Assembly: GCA_031296915.1 (NCBI GenBank)
Contig: JAVDPC010000026.1
Span: forward strand, 1-50,017
Reading direction: 5' to 3'
Origin: Cerasicoccus frondis
GTDB lineage: Bacteria > Verrucomicrobiota > Verrucomicrobiia > Opitutales > Cerasicoccaceae
Length of the DNA stretch: 50,017 nt
The notes below the pieces were generated by a model. That model was not told the origin of the DNA. It did not search any database and saw nothing but the letters and a program-made list of their open reading frames with translations. Made by a program: the position numbers and the translations under genes. Every line of letters begins with the position of its first letter. The stretch's first letter is position 1. This document shows, piece after piece, positions 16,983 to 26,100 of this stretch.

Positions 16983-18482
16983 ATGAATAAAATTACCTCT
17001 ATTGTGGCGCTGTCTGCGTCCACTTTTCTCATTCCTTTCGGCTCCCATGCTGATGTTGAAATTTATCAGACGACGCGACAAGGCGACCGTCTGGACAAAG
17101 TGGAGGCGGTCGCAACCGGCGAGGCGTCTTATACCTTGACGCTCGATCCAAGCAAGACCTACCAGACGCTCGTCGGTATTGGAGGGTCTTTTACGGAGTC
17201 CTCGGCACAAGTCATCAGCGAACTTTCCAAAACCAAGCGTGAACTGGCGCTGCGTAGCTACTTTTCACCGGCAGGCGCCCGCTATTCGCTGACCCGTACG
17301 CACATTGCCAGCAGTGATTTCTCCGTCACCAACTACACCTACGCGCCGGTCCCGGGGGATAAGGACCTCGAGCATTTTTCCATCGAGCCAGACCGCAAGT
17401 ATCTCCTGCCAATGATTAAAGAAGCGCAGGGCATCGCGGGAGCCGATTTTAAAATCATGGCTTCGCCGTGGACGCCTCCGCCTTGGATGAAGACTAACAA
17501 CCACTGGAATGGCGGCAATTTGAAGCGTGAGCATTACCAGACGTTTGCCGACTACATGGTCAAATACATTCAGGCTTATGCGGTGGAAGGGATTCCGATT
17601 TGGGGCGTGACGCCGGCCAATGAACCGCTGGGCAATGGCAGCCAGTGGGAGAGTGTGCATTTTTCTGCGCATGAGATGGCGGACTACATTGGTGATTACC
17701 TTGGGCCGACTTTGGCCAAGCATGCGCCGGAGGTGAAGATCTGGGCTTATGATCAGAATCGTGGGGATCACTTGGTTGAGTGGGCCGAGACGATTCTGGG
17801 TAATCGGAAGGCGGCGAAGTATACAGCAGGTATGGCCGTGCACTGGTATCAAAGCACGATCGACTACAGCGCCTGGTCACTGGATAAAGTGCACGAGGAA
17901 TTTCCAGATAAGCAAATACTACACTCGGAGGGCTGCATCGATGCGGTCGGCGACCATGAGGCGATTGGCTCCTGGCTTGAGGATGACTGGTATTGGCGCG
18001 CCGAAGCAACTGATTGGGGCTACGACTGGGCGGCGGAAGATGACAAGGTGAACCACCCGAAGTATCGTCCTTTTTACCGCTATGCTCGTGACCTGATTGG
18101 CGGCTTTAATCATCATTTCGTGGGTTGGGTAGACTGGAATATGTTCCTCAACACCCGTGGGGGGCCGAACCATGCCCGCAATTACTGCCTTGCGCCGATT
18201 CTGGTCGATAGCGGTAAGGATGAATTTTACCGCACTCCTCTGTTTTATGCGTTGGCGCATTTTAGCCGTTACATGCGCCCCGGCGCAGTACGCATCGACA
18301 TGGTCGGCCATGATGAAGTGCTGATGGCCACTGCGTTCAAGAACCCGGATGCCTCCATCGCTATCGCTGTGTTTAACACCTCCGAAGAGGCAATCAATTT
18401 TGACCTGCAGTTTATGAATCGTGGAAAAAAGACGATAATGATACCTGGTCAAGCGTTGCAGACAATCCTTGTCAAGGACTAG
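16983..18482 (+). CDS. Secreted GH30 glycosidase (beta-1,6-glucanase / glucosylceramidase type)
   Basis: A signal peptide (residues 1-23, ending GSHA-DV) is followed by a GH30 (beta/alpha)8 barrel and a short beta-sandwich at the C-terminus. GIGGSFTESSAQVI near 65 and KIMASPWTPPPWMKTN near 157 are typical GH30 phrases. TPANEP gives the acid/base E214 and HSEGC the nucleophile E316. Members cleave beta-1,6-glucan or other beta-glucosides. Beside a GH81 and a GH3, removal of beta-1,6 branches of a laminarin-type glucan is the best guess. The start codon is 6 bases after the stop of the symporter, so they are in one operon. There is no missing catalytic residue. Confidence 0.88.
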   Translation: MNKITSIVALSASTFLIPFGSHADVEIYQTTRQGDRLDKVEAVATGEASYTLTLDPSKTYQTLVGIGGSFTESSAQVISELSKTKRELALRSYFSPAGARYSLTRTHIASSDFSVTNYTYAPVPGDKDLEHFSIEPDRKYLLPMIKEAQGIAGADFKIMASPWTPPPWMKTNNHWNGGNLKREHYQTFADYMVKYIQAYAVEGIPIWGVTPANEPLGNGSQWESVHFSAHEMADYIGDYLGPTLAKHAPEVKIWAYDQNRGDHLVEWAETILGNRKAAKYTAGMAVHWYQSTIDYSAWSLDKVHEEFPDKQILHSEGCIDAVGDHEAIGSWLEDDWYWRAEATDWGYDWAAEDDKVNHPKYRPFYRYARDLIGGFNHHFVGWVDWNMFLNTRGGPNHARNYCLAPILVDSGKDEFYRTPLFYALAHFSRYMRPGAVRIDMVGHDEVLMATAFKNPDASIAIAVFNTSEEAINFDLQFMNRGKKTIMIPGQALQTILVKD

Positions 18483-18512
18483 GCCGAGGAATAAATGCCC
18501 TAAAAATCGACT

Positions 18513-18529
18513 ATGTAATTTAATGCAAT
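18513..18529 (+). promoter_or_regulatory. LacI-type operator-like site 1 upstream of the PEP-CTERM gene
   Basis: The site reads ATGTAATTTAATGCAAT (complement ATTGCATTAAATTACAT), 79-95 bases upstream of the ATG at 18608. One arm is imperfect. A TTGACG hexamer (18535-18540) follows directly. Confidence 0.5.
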
Positions 18530-18540
18530 TTAACTTGACG

Positions 18541-18557
18541 CGTGCATAAAATTGTGA
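18541..18557 (+). promoter_or_regulatory. LacI-type operator-like site 2 upstream of the PEP-CTERM gene (weaker)
   Basis: CGTGCATAAAATTGTGA resembles the site at 9393-9409 (core GCATAAAATTGT) but matches the consensus in only about 12 of 17 bases. Its centre is 28 bases from site 1, with a TTGACG hexamer between the two. Confidence 0.35.
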
Positions 18558-18607
18558 CACTTTCACTCCATACTAACCAATACCCTCACAGACCCCTCAA
18601 TAAACCT

Positions 18608-19555
18608 ATGAAAAAGACAATCATTGCCTTATCTCTCGTTCCGTCGTTGTCGCTCGTTAGCAATCTAAGCGCGGTCGATTATGTGTGGAACGGCGCACCG
18701 GATGGCGATTGGGCCACCGCTACTAACTGGAGTCCCAACGGAATTCCTAATCTCACTGGTCCAGACAATGCGACAGTGAATGGCTCCACCGTTTACACGG
18801 CGCCAGGCGACTTTTTTCTGACCAATGGCAGCACGCTTACCATTCAAAGCAGTGGCAGTTGGATACAGGAAGGCGATATTTCATGGATCCAGGCATCTGG
18901 TGGCATTCTGACGATTGAAACCGGTGGCTCGTTTGACACTGGCACCGCTGGAAACTTCAATAATACTGGCGCAAACACGCTTAATATTGGTGGGGTATTC
19001 GAACTGAACGGCATTGCGTTGACGCTGGACGATGACTCGATGACGATTTCTTCCGGAGGCCAGTTTAACTCAACGGCCAACTTCTTAATCTCAGCGGATA
19101 CCGCATCTTTCCTCATGACAGGAGGCGTGGCGAATACTGCTGAATTCAAGCCAAATGGAACGAGCAACGCCACCATCAATGGCGGTATTTATAATGCATC
19201 TTTGGTTTCATTTGATGGAGGTGTTTCCAGCAAAGTCAACTTGGGTGGCAGCGGTCGTTTGAACATCGCAAACGGTGGCACCTTTCAAGGAATTTTCGCC
19301 ATCGGCGATGACGATTACATTAACATCACTTCGGCCAGTTCAGTGTTGTTCATTGATAACCTGGACGAGGCAAACAAAGACATCCTCATGGCTAGTGGCC
19401 GTGTTCGCGTCAATGACGTAAACTCTGGCATCATCGCAACTGCAGTCGGTAATGGGTATGAGTTTACCTCTAACATACCGGAGCCTTCGACTTATGCAGG
19501 GCTATTGGGATTGGCGACTTTAGGCATCATGATGATTCGCCGTCGCAAGCAATAA
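18608..19555 (+). CDS. PEP-CTERM-anchored secreted beta-helix-like protein
   Basis: The 315-residue protein has a signal peptide (MKKTIIALSLVPSLSLVSNL, then SA-VD). A repetitive Gly/Thr/Asn-rich body follows (VWNGAPDGDWATATNWSPNG, TLTIQSSGSW, LTIETGGSFD, MTISSGGQFN). This pattern is typical of right-handed beta-helix, autotransporter-passenger-like proteins. The C-terminus is a canonical PEP-CTERM tag: PEPSTYAGLLGLATLG, a hydrophobic helix, then RRRKQ. Such tags are processed by an exosortase, none of which is in the window. The ATG at 18608 is chosen because it starts the signal peptide; an upstream GTG would place operator DNA inside the gene. A surface adhesion or glucan-retention role is inferred from context only. 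Confidence 0.8.
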   Translation: MKKTIIALSLVPSLSLVSNLSAVDYVWNGAPDGDWATATNWSPNGIPNLTGPDNATVNGSTVYTAPGDFFLTNGSTLTIQSSGSWIQEGDISWIQASGGILTIETGGSFDTGTAGNFNNTGANTLNIGGVFELNGIALTLDDDSMTISSGGQFNSTANFLISADTASFLMTGGVANTAEFKPNGTSNATINGGIYNASLVSFDGGVSSKVNLGGSGRLNIANGGTFQGIFAIGDDDYINITSASSVLFIDNLDEANKDILMASGRVRVNDVNSGIIATAVGNGYEFTSNIPEPSTYAGLLGLATLGIMMIRRRKQ

Positions 19556-19574
19556 TTCTTTTGTTTTTATTTCG

Positions 19575-19603
19575 AAGCCGTCAGCAAGAGCTGGCGGCTT
19601 TTT
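19575..19603 (+). terminator. Rho-independent terminator after the PEP-CTERM gene
   Basis: AAGCCGTCAGC (19575-19585) pairs with GCTGGCGGCTT (19590-19600), with one G-T pair and a 4-base loop, followed by TTT. It is 19 bases beyond the stop codon. Confidence 0.75.
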
Positions 19604-19739
19604 ACCACAAACAGACACCGCATCTCCGACCAACTTCTGGTCGTTCCCTCCCAACTAAAGCAGCCGCATGAATGCTCGCTTGCCGGGCTGTGCTTACCCC
19701 AGGTTTTAGCCTTATCGCTATGCGTTTCCGACTACCATC

Positions 19740-22700
19740 ATGCTCTATTACCCTAAATCTTTTAAGATAAATAAAACTATAATCGGATTATTTTTATTCG
19801 TAAAAATTGTAGTTTGTTCTTCTTTGCATGCAGAATTTTCGGATGCAAATTTCATCTCGGAAACTGTTTACAGCGGCAACGGAGTTGTCTCACTGGAGTT
19901 CGACGATGCCGGTCGCCTTTATGTCAATGAGAAGCAGGGGAGATTGCTCGTGCTGGAGCCAAATGATGGACCCGACATTAGCATCAGCTATCAATATTTT
20001 GAGGGCACTTGGACAGAGTTGCCGGACTTTGGCGCCTTGACTCCGGTGGCCAGCGGTTCCGTTGCGGGGTTTGATTTGGAGCCCCGACTACGGGACGATA
20101 ATTTTGCTTTTCGCTACACCGCAACACTGAGCATTGCGACAGAAGATGACTACACGTTTTACACGACTTCAGACGATGGTAGTCGTCTGTTGATTGATGG
20201 TGTGGAAGTGGTCGACAACGATGGTTTGCACGGCAACATCACAGAAGAGGGGACGATTTATTTAACGGAGGGGGATCACACCGTAGTAGTCGAGTTTTTC
20301 GAAAACGGAGGTGGTGAGAGTCTGACAGTGGAATGGGAGAGTTCGACGATTGTGCGGCAGCAATTAGGAGGAGCAGGCGGCGATTTCAATCCGCCGCTCG
20401 TCGTCGCCGACATCACATCTGCGGTCAATACCGATGGCGAACGTGGTTTGCTCGGCATGCGGCTCGATCCAGATTTTGCGAACAACCGCTACGTCTATCT
20501 GTTTTATTCAACCTCCAGTGATCAGCGCTTGTCGCGCATCACGCTGGATGAAAGCTTCACGCAGATGGTTGCAGGTTCGGAAGTGATTTTGCTTTCCGGC
20601 TTGCCCAACGAAACCAACGTTCACAACGCCGGCGACTTGCAATTTCACCCGAATGACCCGTATTCGCTCTACGTCATGCTGGGCGATGATGGCAACCGCT
20701 ACGTCGTTGATGACTTGGACGTTTACAACGGAAAGATCCTGAAAGTCGACGCCGCTACTGGCTTGGGATTGGCCGATAATCCCTTTTACGATGGCGATCC
20801 TGATAGCGTGCGCTCACGCGTTTGGGCGCACAGCTTTCGCAATGCGTTTCGCTTTGTTTTCGATCCGGCGGCACCGCTTGACGAGGTGATGTATCTTTCC
20901 GAAAATGGTGATGGAACGGATCGCCTCGTGCGCATCGAGAAGGGGGCTGATGGTGGTTGGCCAGATGAGTTTGAAACATCGTCAGCCGACGGAAAGCGCA
21001 TCATCTTGCGGACGCATAGTCCATCTGCCACGGGCGTAATTATTCTGCGCGGTGGCCCCTTTGCTCCGGATGGTCCGGTCATCTACCAAGCTCGCTATGG
21101 CCAGGAAATTAACCGTTGGTCCTTGACCGGGGCGGAATTGGATGCAATCACCGCAATTGAGTCAGATAACGGCGCTGCCTTCCTCAGTGATCCGCCTGCG
21201 AGCATGGTATCCTTCGAACTCGGGCCCGACGGAGCACTCTATTATACAGATACCAATCAGGGCGCATCATTGGGCAATGGTTATGAGATTGGCCGCATTC
21301 GTTTTCAAGGTGGTGAGCCGCCAGTAGCAAGCTTTAGCGTAACACCTGAGCAAGGCGCTGCTCCGTTGATCGTCGATTTCACTGATACATCCATAGCGCC
21401 GGATTCATCGATCGTCTCATGGAGTTGGGACTTTGGCGATGGCGCGACGAGCACACAGCAGAGTCCGCAGCACAGCTATAGTGAAGCCGGCGTTTATACA
21501 GTCAGTCTTACGGTGGTGAATGCGTTGGAGTTAACCGACACGGTGGAAGCCCAGGTGTCGGTATTTGAGTCACCGAACATAGATATCATGGGCGAGATTG
21601 CCGACGTGAGTGACGGCTCGTCGCAATCGGTCGGCGTGCCGGTCGAGCTCACATTCTATCAGGCAGATGGCGTTACGCCTGCGGTGGTGACTGGCGGCAG
21701 TGGTCTAAACCAGAATGTGCTCGGCGTTCCTGCTGGCAGTGATGTCGATCTGTCAATCAATGTTCAACTGACGGAAACTGGATTTGTGGTTGTCGCTGAT
21801 GATGCGAATGCCGCTGGGTTCGCCGCAATCACGCACGGCTTTATGGTCGATTTAAGGAATGGCGCCGAACTCGAGCTGAACCTGAATTTTTCGAACACTG
21901 CCTGGGCCGGTCGTGTGCTGGATACCCGAGGCGAACCAGCGGTGGTCGATGTTGGCATATCGCGTGGCGAGAATCAGATCCCGTATGGGATCATTGGTGG
22001 CCGTGACTACAGCAGCAATGCGCGCTATGCACCTACCGGAATCGAGAATCGCTTGGACGTGGATGCACTGGGCTTTTTCTATTTTCCCATTGCGAGCGCA
22101 GATGCAGATGACGTGTTTTACTTGGATGCTCCGGGTGATTCCGGAACGAATGTTTACGGACGTGTGCAAGTCGGCGAAGTCATTTCGAATGCTGGACTCG
22201 TAGAAAGCGAGCCAGTCCTTGGCCTATTCGATGGGGGTGAAGACGTGGATGATTTATCGGGCATTGCCGAGACGCCAAACATCGATTTTGTCAGCGACGT
22301 ACAGGTGATTTTTTCAGCTAACTGCATTGGCTGCCATAACGATATCGCAACCAACAGCGGCGGCTTGGATTTACAGCCAAGCGCCAGCTTTGCAGAGCTG
22401 GTGAACCAACTGAGCGTTGAGGCGCCGGGGGTCAAACTCGTGGAGCCTGGCTCGCCGGAGCGCAGTTACCTGATGGAAAAAATAAATTCCGACCAACCGC
22501 AAGTGGGCGACCGTATGCGCCCTCACGATCCGATGTCGCTTGAGGATCAGGCAACGATTCGCGACTGGATCCAACAACTCTCCGCCTACCAGCTTTGGCG
22601 TGGTGAAACCTTCGGTGAAGAATCGAGCTCAAATGAAGCAGAACCCGAAAGCGACTTCGATGGGGACGGCGTCCAGAACTTGATCGAATATGCACTTCAA

Positions 22701-22997
22701 TCCAATGCGGCCAACAATGGGGATTTTGCGAGTGTCAATGCGTTGTCCGATTCGGATGGCATTGTGCTAACCGTTGCGGAGCCGCTGGACAGCATTGCAA
22801 TCCGTTGGGAGGCTTCAACTGATTTGACTCCAGAATCATGGAGTAGTGTGGCTAGCCGTGCGGCTTTTGGTGCTTGGGCTTTGTCGCCTGGTTACGAACT
22901 GTATTCGGACCCCGAACATGATGTAATCCTCCTGATCCCGCCAGTTGGGGCCATCGATAACGGACTCTTCTTTCGATTCAAAGTAGAATCGAATTAG
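19740..22997 (+). CDS. Secreted PQQ glucose/sorbosone-dehydrogenase-like propeller fused to PA14, PKD and cytochrome c domains
   Basis: A signal peptide (about 1-31) leads into the first blade of a GSDH-type propeller (VVSLEFDDAGRLYVNEKQG, about 49-67). A PA14 domain is inserted next (about 85-205; YTFYTTSDDGSRLLIDG). The propeller then resumes (about 220-530: RGLLGMRLDPDFANNRYVYL, HNAGDLQFHPNDP, RVWAHSFRNAFRFVFDP). After it come a PKD domain (about 535-615; SWSWDFGDGATSTQQSPQH), a carboxypeptidase-regulatory-like region, and a heme site CIGCH (C862) in a planctomycete-type cytochrome c domain. A calcium-binding DFDGDGVQNLIEYAL stretch follows near 975. This predicts a periplasmic or surface PQQ-dependent sugar oxidoreductase with its own electron outlet. 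Enzyme activity is inferred from fold. It follows the PEP-CTERM terminator and precedes the GH81 operator, so it may have its own promoter in 19604-19739. Confidence 0.75.
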   Translation: MLYYPKSFKINKTIIGLFLFVKIVVCSSLHAEFSDANFISETVYSGNGVVSLEFDDAGRLYVNEKQGRLLVLEPNDGPDISISYQYFEGTWTELPDFGALTPVASGSVAGFDLEPRLRDDNFAFRYTATLSIATEDDYTFYTTSDDGSRLLIDGVEVVDNDGLHGNITEEGTIYLTEGDHTVVVEFFENGGGESLTVEWESSTIVRQQLGGAGGDFNPPLVVADITSAVNTDGERGLLGMRLDPDFANNRYVYLFYSTSSDQRLSRITLDESFTQMVAGSEVILLSGLPNETNVHNAGDLQFHPNDPYSLYVMLGDDGNRYVVDDLDVYNGKILKVDAATGLGLADNPFYDGDPDSVRSRVWAHSFRNAFRFVFDPAAPLDEVMYLSENGDGTDRLVRIEKGADGGWPDEFETSSADGKRIILRTHSPSATGVIILRGGPFAPDGPVIYQARYGQEINRWSLTGAELDAITAIESDNGAAFLSDPPASMVSFELGPDGALYYTDTNQGASLGNGYEIGRIRFQGGEPPVASFSVTPEQGAAPLIVDFTDTSIAPDSSIVSWSWDFGDGATSTQQSPQHSYSEAGVYTVSLTVVNALELTDTVEAQVSVFESPNIDIMGEIADVSDGSSQSVGVPVELTFYQADGVTPAVVTGGSGLNQNVLGVPAGSDVDLSINVQLTETGFVVVADDANAAGFAAITHGFMVDLRNGAELELNLNFSNTAWAGRVLDTRGEPAVVDVGISRGENQIPYGIIGGRDYSSNARYAPTGIENRLDVDALGFFYFPIASADADDVFYLDAPGDSGTNVYGRVQVGEVISNAGLVESEPVLGLFDGGEDVDDLSGIAETPNIDFVSDVQVIFSANCIGCHNDIATNSGGLDLQPSASFAELVNQLSVEAPGVKLVEPGSPERSYLMEKINSDQPQVGDRMRPHDPMSLEDQATIRDWIQQLSAYQLWRGETFGEESSSNEAEPESDFDGDGVQNLIEYALQSNAANNGDFASVNALSDSDGIVLTVAEPLDSIAIRWEASTDLTPESWSSVASRAAFGAWALSPGYELYSDPEHDVILLIPPVGAIDNGLFFRFKVESN

Positions 22998-23046
22998 CAC
23001 GATGCTTTCAACAACTCTCAATCCCTCAACAACTCGACATCGATAG

Positions 23047-23064
23047 GTTGCATTAAATTGCAAC
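23047..23064 (+). promoter_or_regulatory. LacI-type operator-like site upstream of GH81 (best site)
   Basis: GTTGCATTAAATTGCAAC has perfect 6-base arms (GTTGCA/TGCAAC) around TTAAAT and ends 44 bases before the ATG at 23109. It is the most symmetric copy of the motif in the window. Confidence 0.6.
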
Positions 23065-23108
23065 GATGTGTGTGGTTGTTATTCCCCTGAATCCCAATCC
23101 CAACATAG

Positions 23109-26100
23109 ATGAAAAGACTACTGTGCACCCCACATCGGAGTTGTCTTGCCCGTTTGGCGGCTTTGACGACGACTCTGTCGCTAGCCCCAATGGGCCAGCT
23201 CCATGCGCAACAAGCCGTGCCGATTGGCGCAGGCAGCTACGCGGAATTCCCACCCGCGCATGAAGATATCGTTGGTGGAGAAGACATCGGCATGGTGTCC
23301 AACTTCCTCAACCGCCAGCTCTACATTCACTCGTCCAAGTCGGGCGAACCGGTTCCAACCAACGATTGGTGGACGGACCTGATTTTCAACCAATACTCGG
23401 GCAACATGTGGCCGTATCCGCTCTCGGTGCAGGCCAATGCCTCGGGGGTCAATGTTTTCTTCCCCATCGAGTTCTCGGCCTCGGGAACCGACATGCTGAC
23501 GGAGTATCCCATCGGCGTAGGTGGGCAGGCCGCGATCATCCTCGGACCGAATGACACCATCCTCGCCGACTTCGAAGGCGCTGGCTGGCCTGTGGGTTGG
23601 AGCACGACGGGCGCGGCCTTTGGCAGTGGTCCAGCGGCTGGCTCGGTGTCCGGGCAATCTTTAGTCACGAACTTCAACGGCGCCGGGTTGGCCAATTCCT
23701 TCCACGGTGGCGATGCATCAACGGGGGCGTTAACTTCGCCAACCTTCACCGTCAACGCGCAGTATATACACGCGTTGGTGGGTGGTGGAAACCATCCCGG
23801 CGTCGCGGAAGTTCGTCTCATCGTCGGCGGCAATGTCGTCCGCACCATGACGGGTGAGAATTCGGAAAACCTTGCATGGCAAACCTGGGACATTTCCGAG
23901 TACAACGGCCAAACCGCGCAGGTGCAGGTGGTCGATAACGTGACCGGCGGCTGGGGCCATATCATGGCGGACCAAATTGTGATGACCAACGACGCCGACC
24001 CGGCCACGAAGTTTAGCACCGACTTTGCGCCCGCCAGCGCAGTGGCGCTTGACTGGTCGGACTGGCTCGTGCAAATGCGTCTCGAGCAAAACCCGAACGC
24101 TTACTACGACGTGACGATGGGGCACGGCCTGCCGTTTGTGTGGGTGGAGTCAACCGGCGTGAGTCCGCTGCTAAGCATCGACGCTTCGGCGATCCTTCGC
24201 GACGCCGCAGGCAACGTGCTGACGCTGCCTTACACCGGCTCAGCGATGTCCGTGGAAGTGCAGGGGAGAACGTTTGGCCTTCACGCGCCCGACGGCACGA
24301 CCTTTGAGGACGCCAATGGCGATGTGCTCGTTAACTTCGGCAGTGGCTCGTATCTGGTGATCAGCGCAATGCCGGATTGGGGCTCCTTGAACGGCTTTGA
24401 CGCTTATGCCTATGCCATTCCACGAGACACGATGATGACGTGGTCTTACAACCCAGCCAACGGCTTTGTTCGCACGAATTGGACGGTGACGGCGGAAGCG
24501 CTCAAGGGCGTCAACACGACCGTGCTGCAAGGCTGGATTCCGCATCATTACCGCGAGACGGATAACGATCTCACGTTCACGTCGGTCAGCTACACCACGC
24601 CGCGTGGCAAGCTGAAGCTATCGGCGTCGAACACCGCGCAGATCGATTTCCCGTTCACGGGCATCTTGCCGAATCTGCCGACGCCTAGCCAGCTCGGTGG
24701 CGCGCATGATTACTCGCCGGAGCGTATGGACTTCTACCTCGATCAATACGCGCAGCGCACGGACTACGGTGGTGACACTTATTGGGGCGGCAAGAGCCTC
24801 ACACAGTTCGGTGACTACTTGACGATCTCCGCCGATTTGGGGACCGACCACGTAGACGCTCTCAAGGCTGCGCTGACGACTGCGCTTGAAGATTGGTTTA
24901 CCTACGACGGCGTCGAAACAGAGCATTACTTTGCCCGTTACGATGGCTACAAGGCGTTGGTTGGCTTTAATGAATCCTATGGCTCGTCGCAATTCACGGA
25001 CCATCATTTCCACTACGGTTACTTCACCCGTGCGGCTGCGTTGCTCGGTTTGCAAGACCCGCAGTTCCTCGCGGATTACGGCGACATAGCCAGGCTCGTC
25101 GCCAAGCAATACGCAAACTGGGATCGCAACGACACGGACTTCCCGTTCTTCCGCACCTTCGATCTGTGGCATGGCCACTCTTACGCGGGTGGCACCAGCG
25201 CAGGCAATGGCAACAACCAGGAGTCGAGCTCAGAGTCGATTCAATCCTGGTGCGGACTGTTCCTGCTCGGCGAAGCGATGAACGACAATGACATGCTTGC
25301 CGCTGGCGCCATGGGCTACGCGATCGAGCGCCTCGCGATCAAGGAATATTGGACGGACTATCATGGCAATCCCGATGCGACGAATCCCATCCTCGGCGAT
25401 GGCGGCACGTTGCCCGTCGAATATGGCCACGAGTACGCGGGCATTGTTTTTGACAGTGGTCCTGCATACGCGACGTTCTTTAGCGGTGATCCCGGCTGGA
25501 TGTATGGCATTCAATGGCTGCCGATTCAGCCCGGCCTCGCCTACATGGGTGAAGATCCGGCGTTTGCGAAATCGCAAATGAACTCCATGGTTCAAGACCG
25601 GGTGCCGACGATGGCAGGCGCGGCGCGTGGCGTTATCCGCGACTACAATCTCGCCCCCGCGCAAACCGAATGGCACAATGCAGATACTGCAGGCGCGCTT
25701 GAAAAGTTTGCTGGCGCAATCAAACTCGCCTACGACCACAACCCGACCTACACGCTCGCGCAAAGCGGCAATCCGCTTTACGTGAATGGCCAGTTGAGCT
25801 TCACCGTGGAGCCCGATGGCGCGATTACACTGGACCCGACAATCTGGTCTGCCGGCACGCTTGCGAATTACCCGGACCTCGTGCCGCCCGCCATTGGCCA
25901 ACCACTCGAAGGCTGGCCAATGTATGACTACCTCTACACCAATTATACCTACGATGTAAACTACCTCGAGGACAAGTGGGAGTTTGAGGTGCTAAATTAT
26001 CAAAGCGGCGTCGACACTGCGCAGGCCAAGAAAGTCATTGGCGATTGGGGCGTCGGTCTCGGCAATGTGATCCTTGGCTACATGGCTCACTACGATGCCG

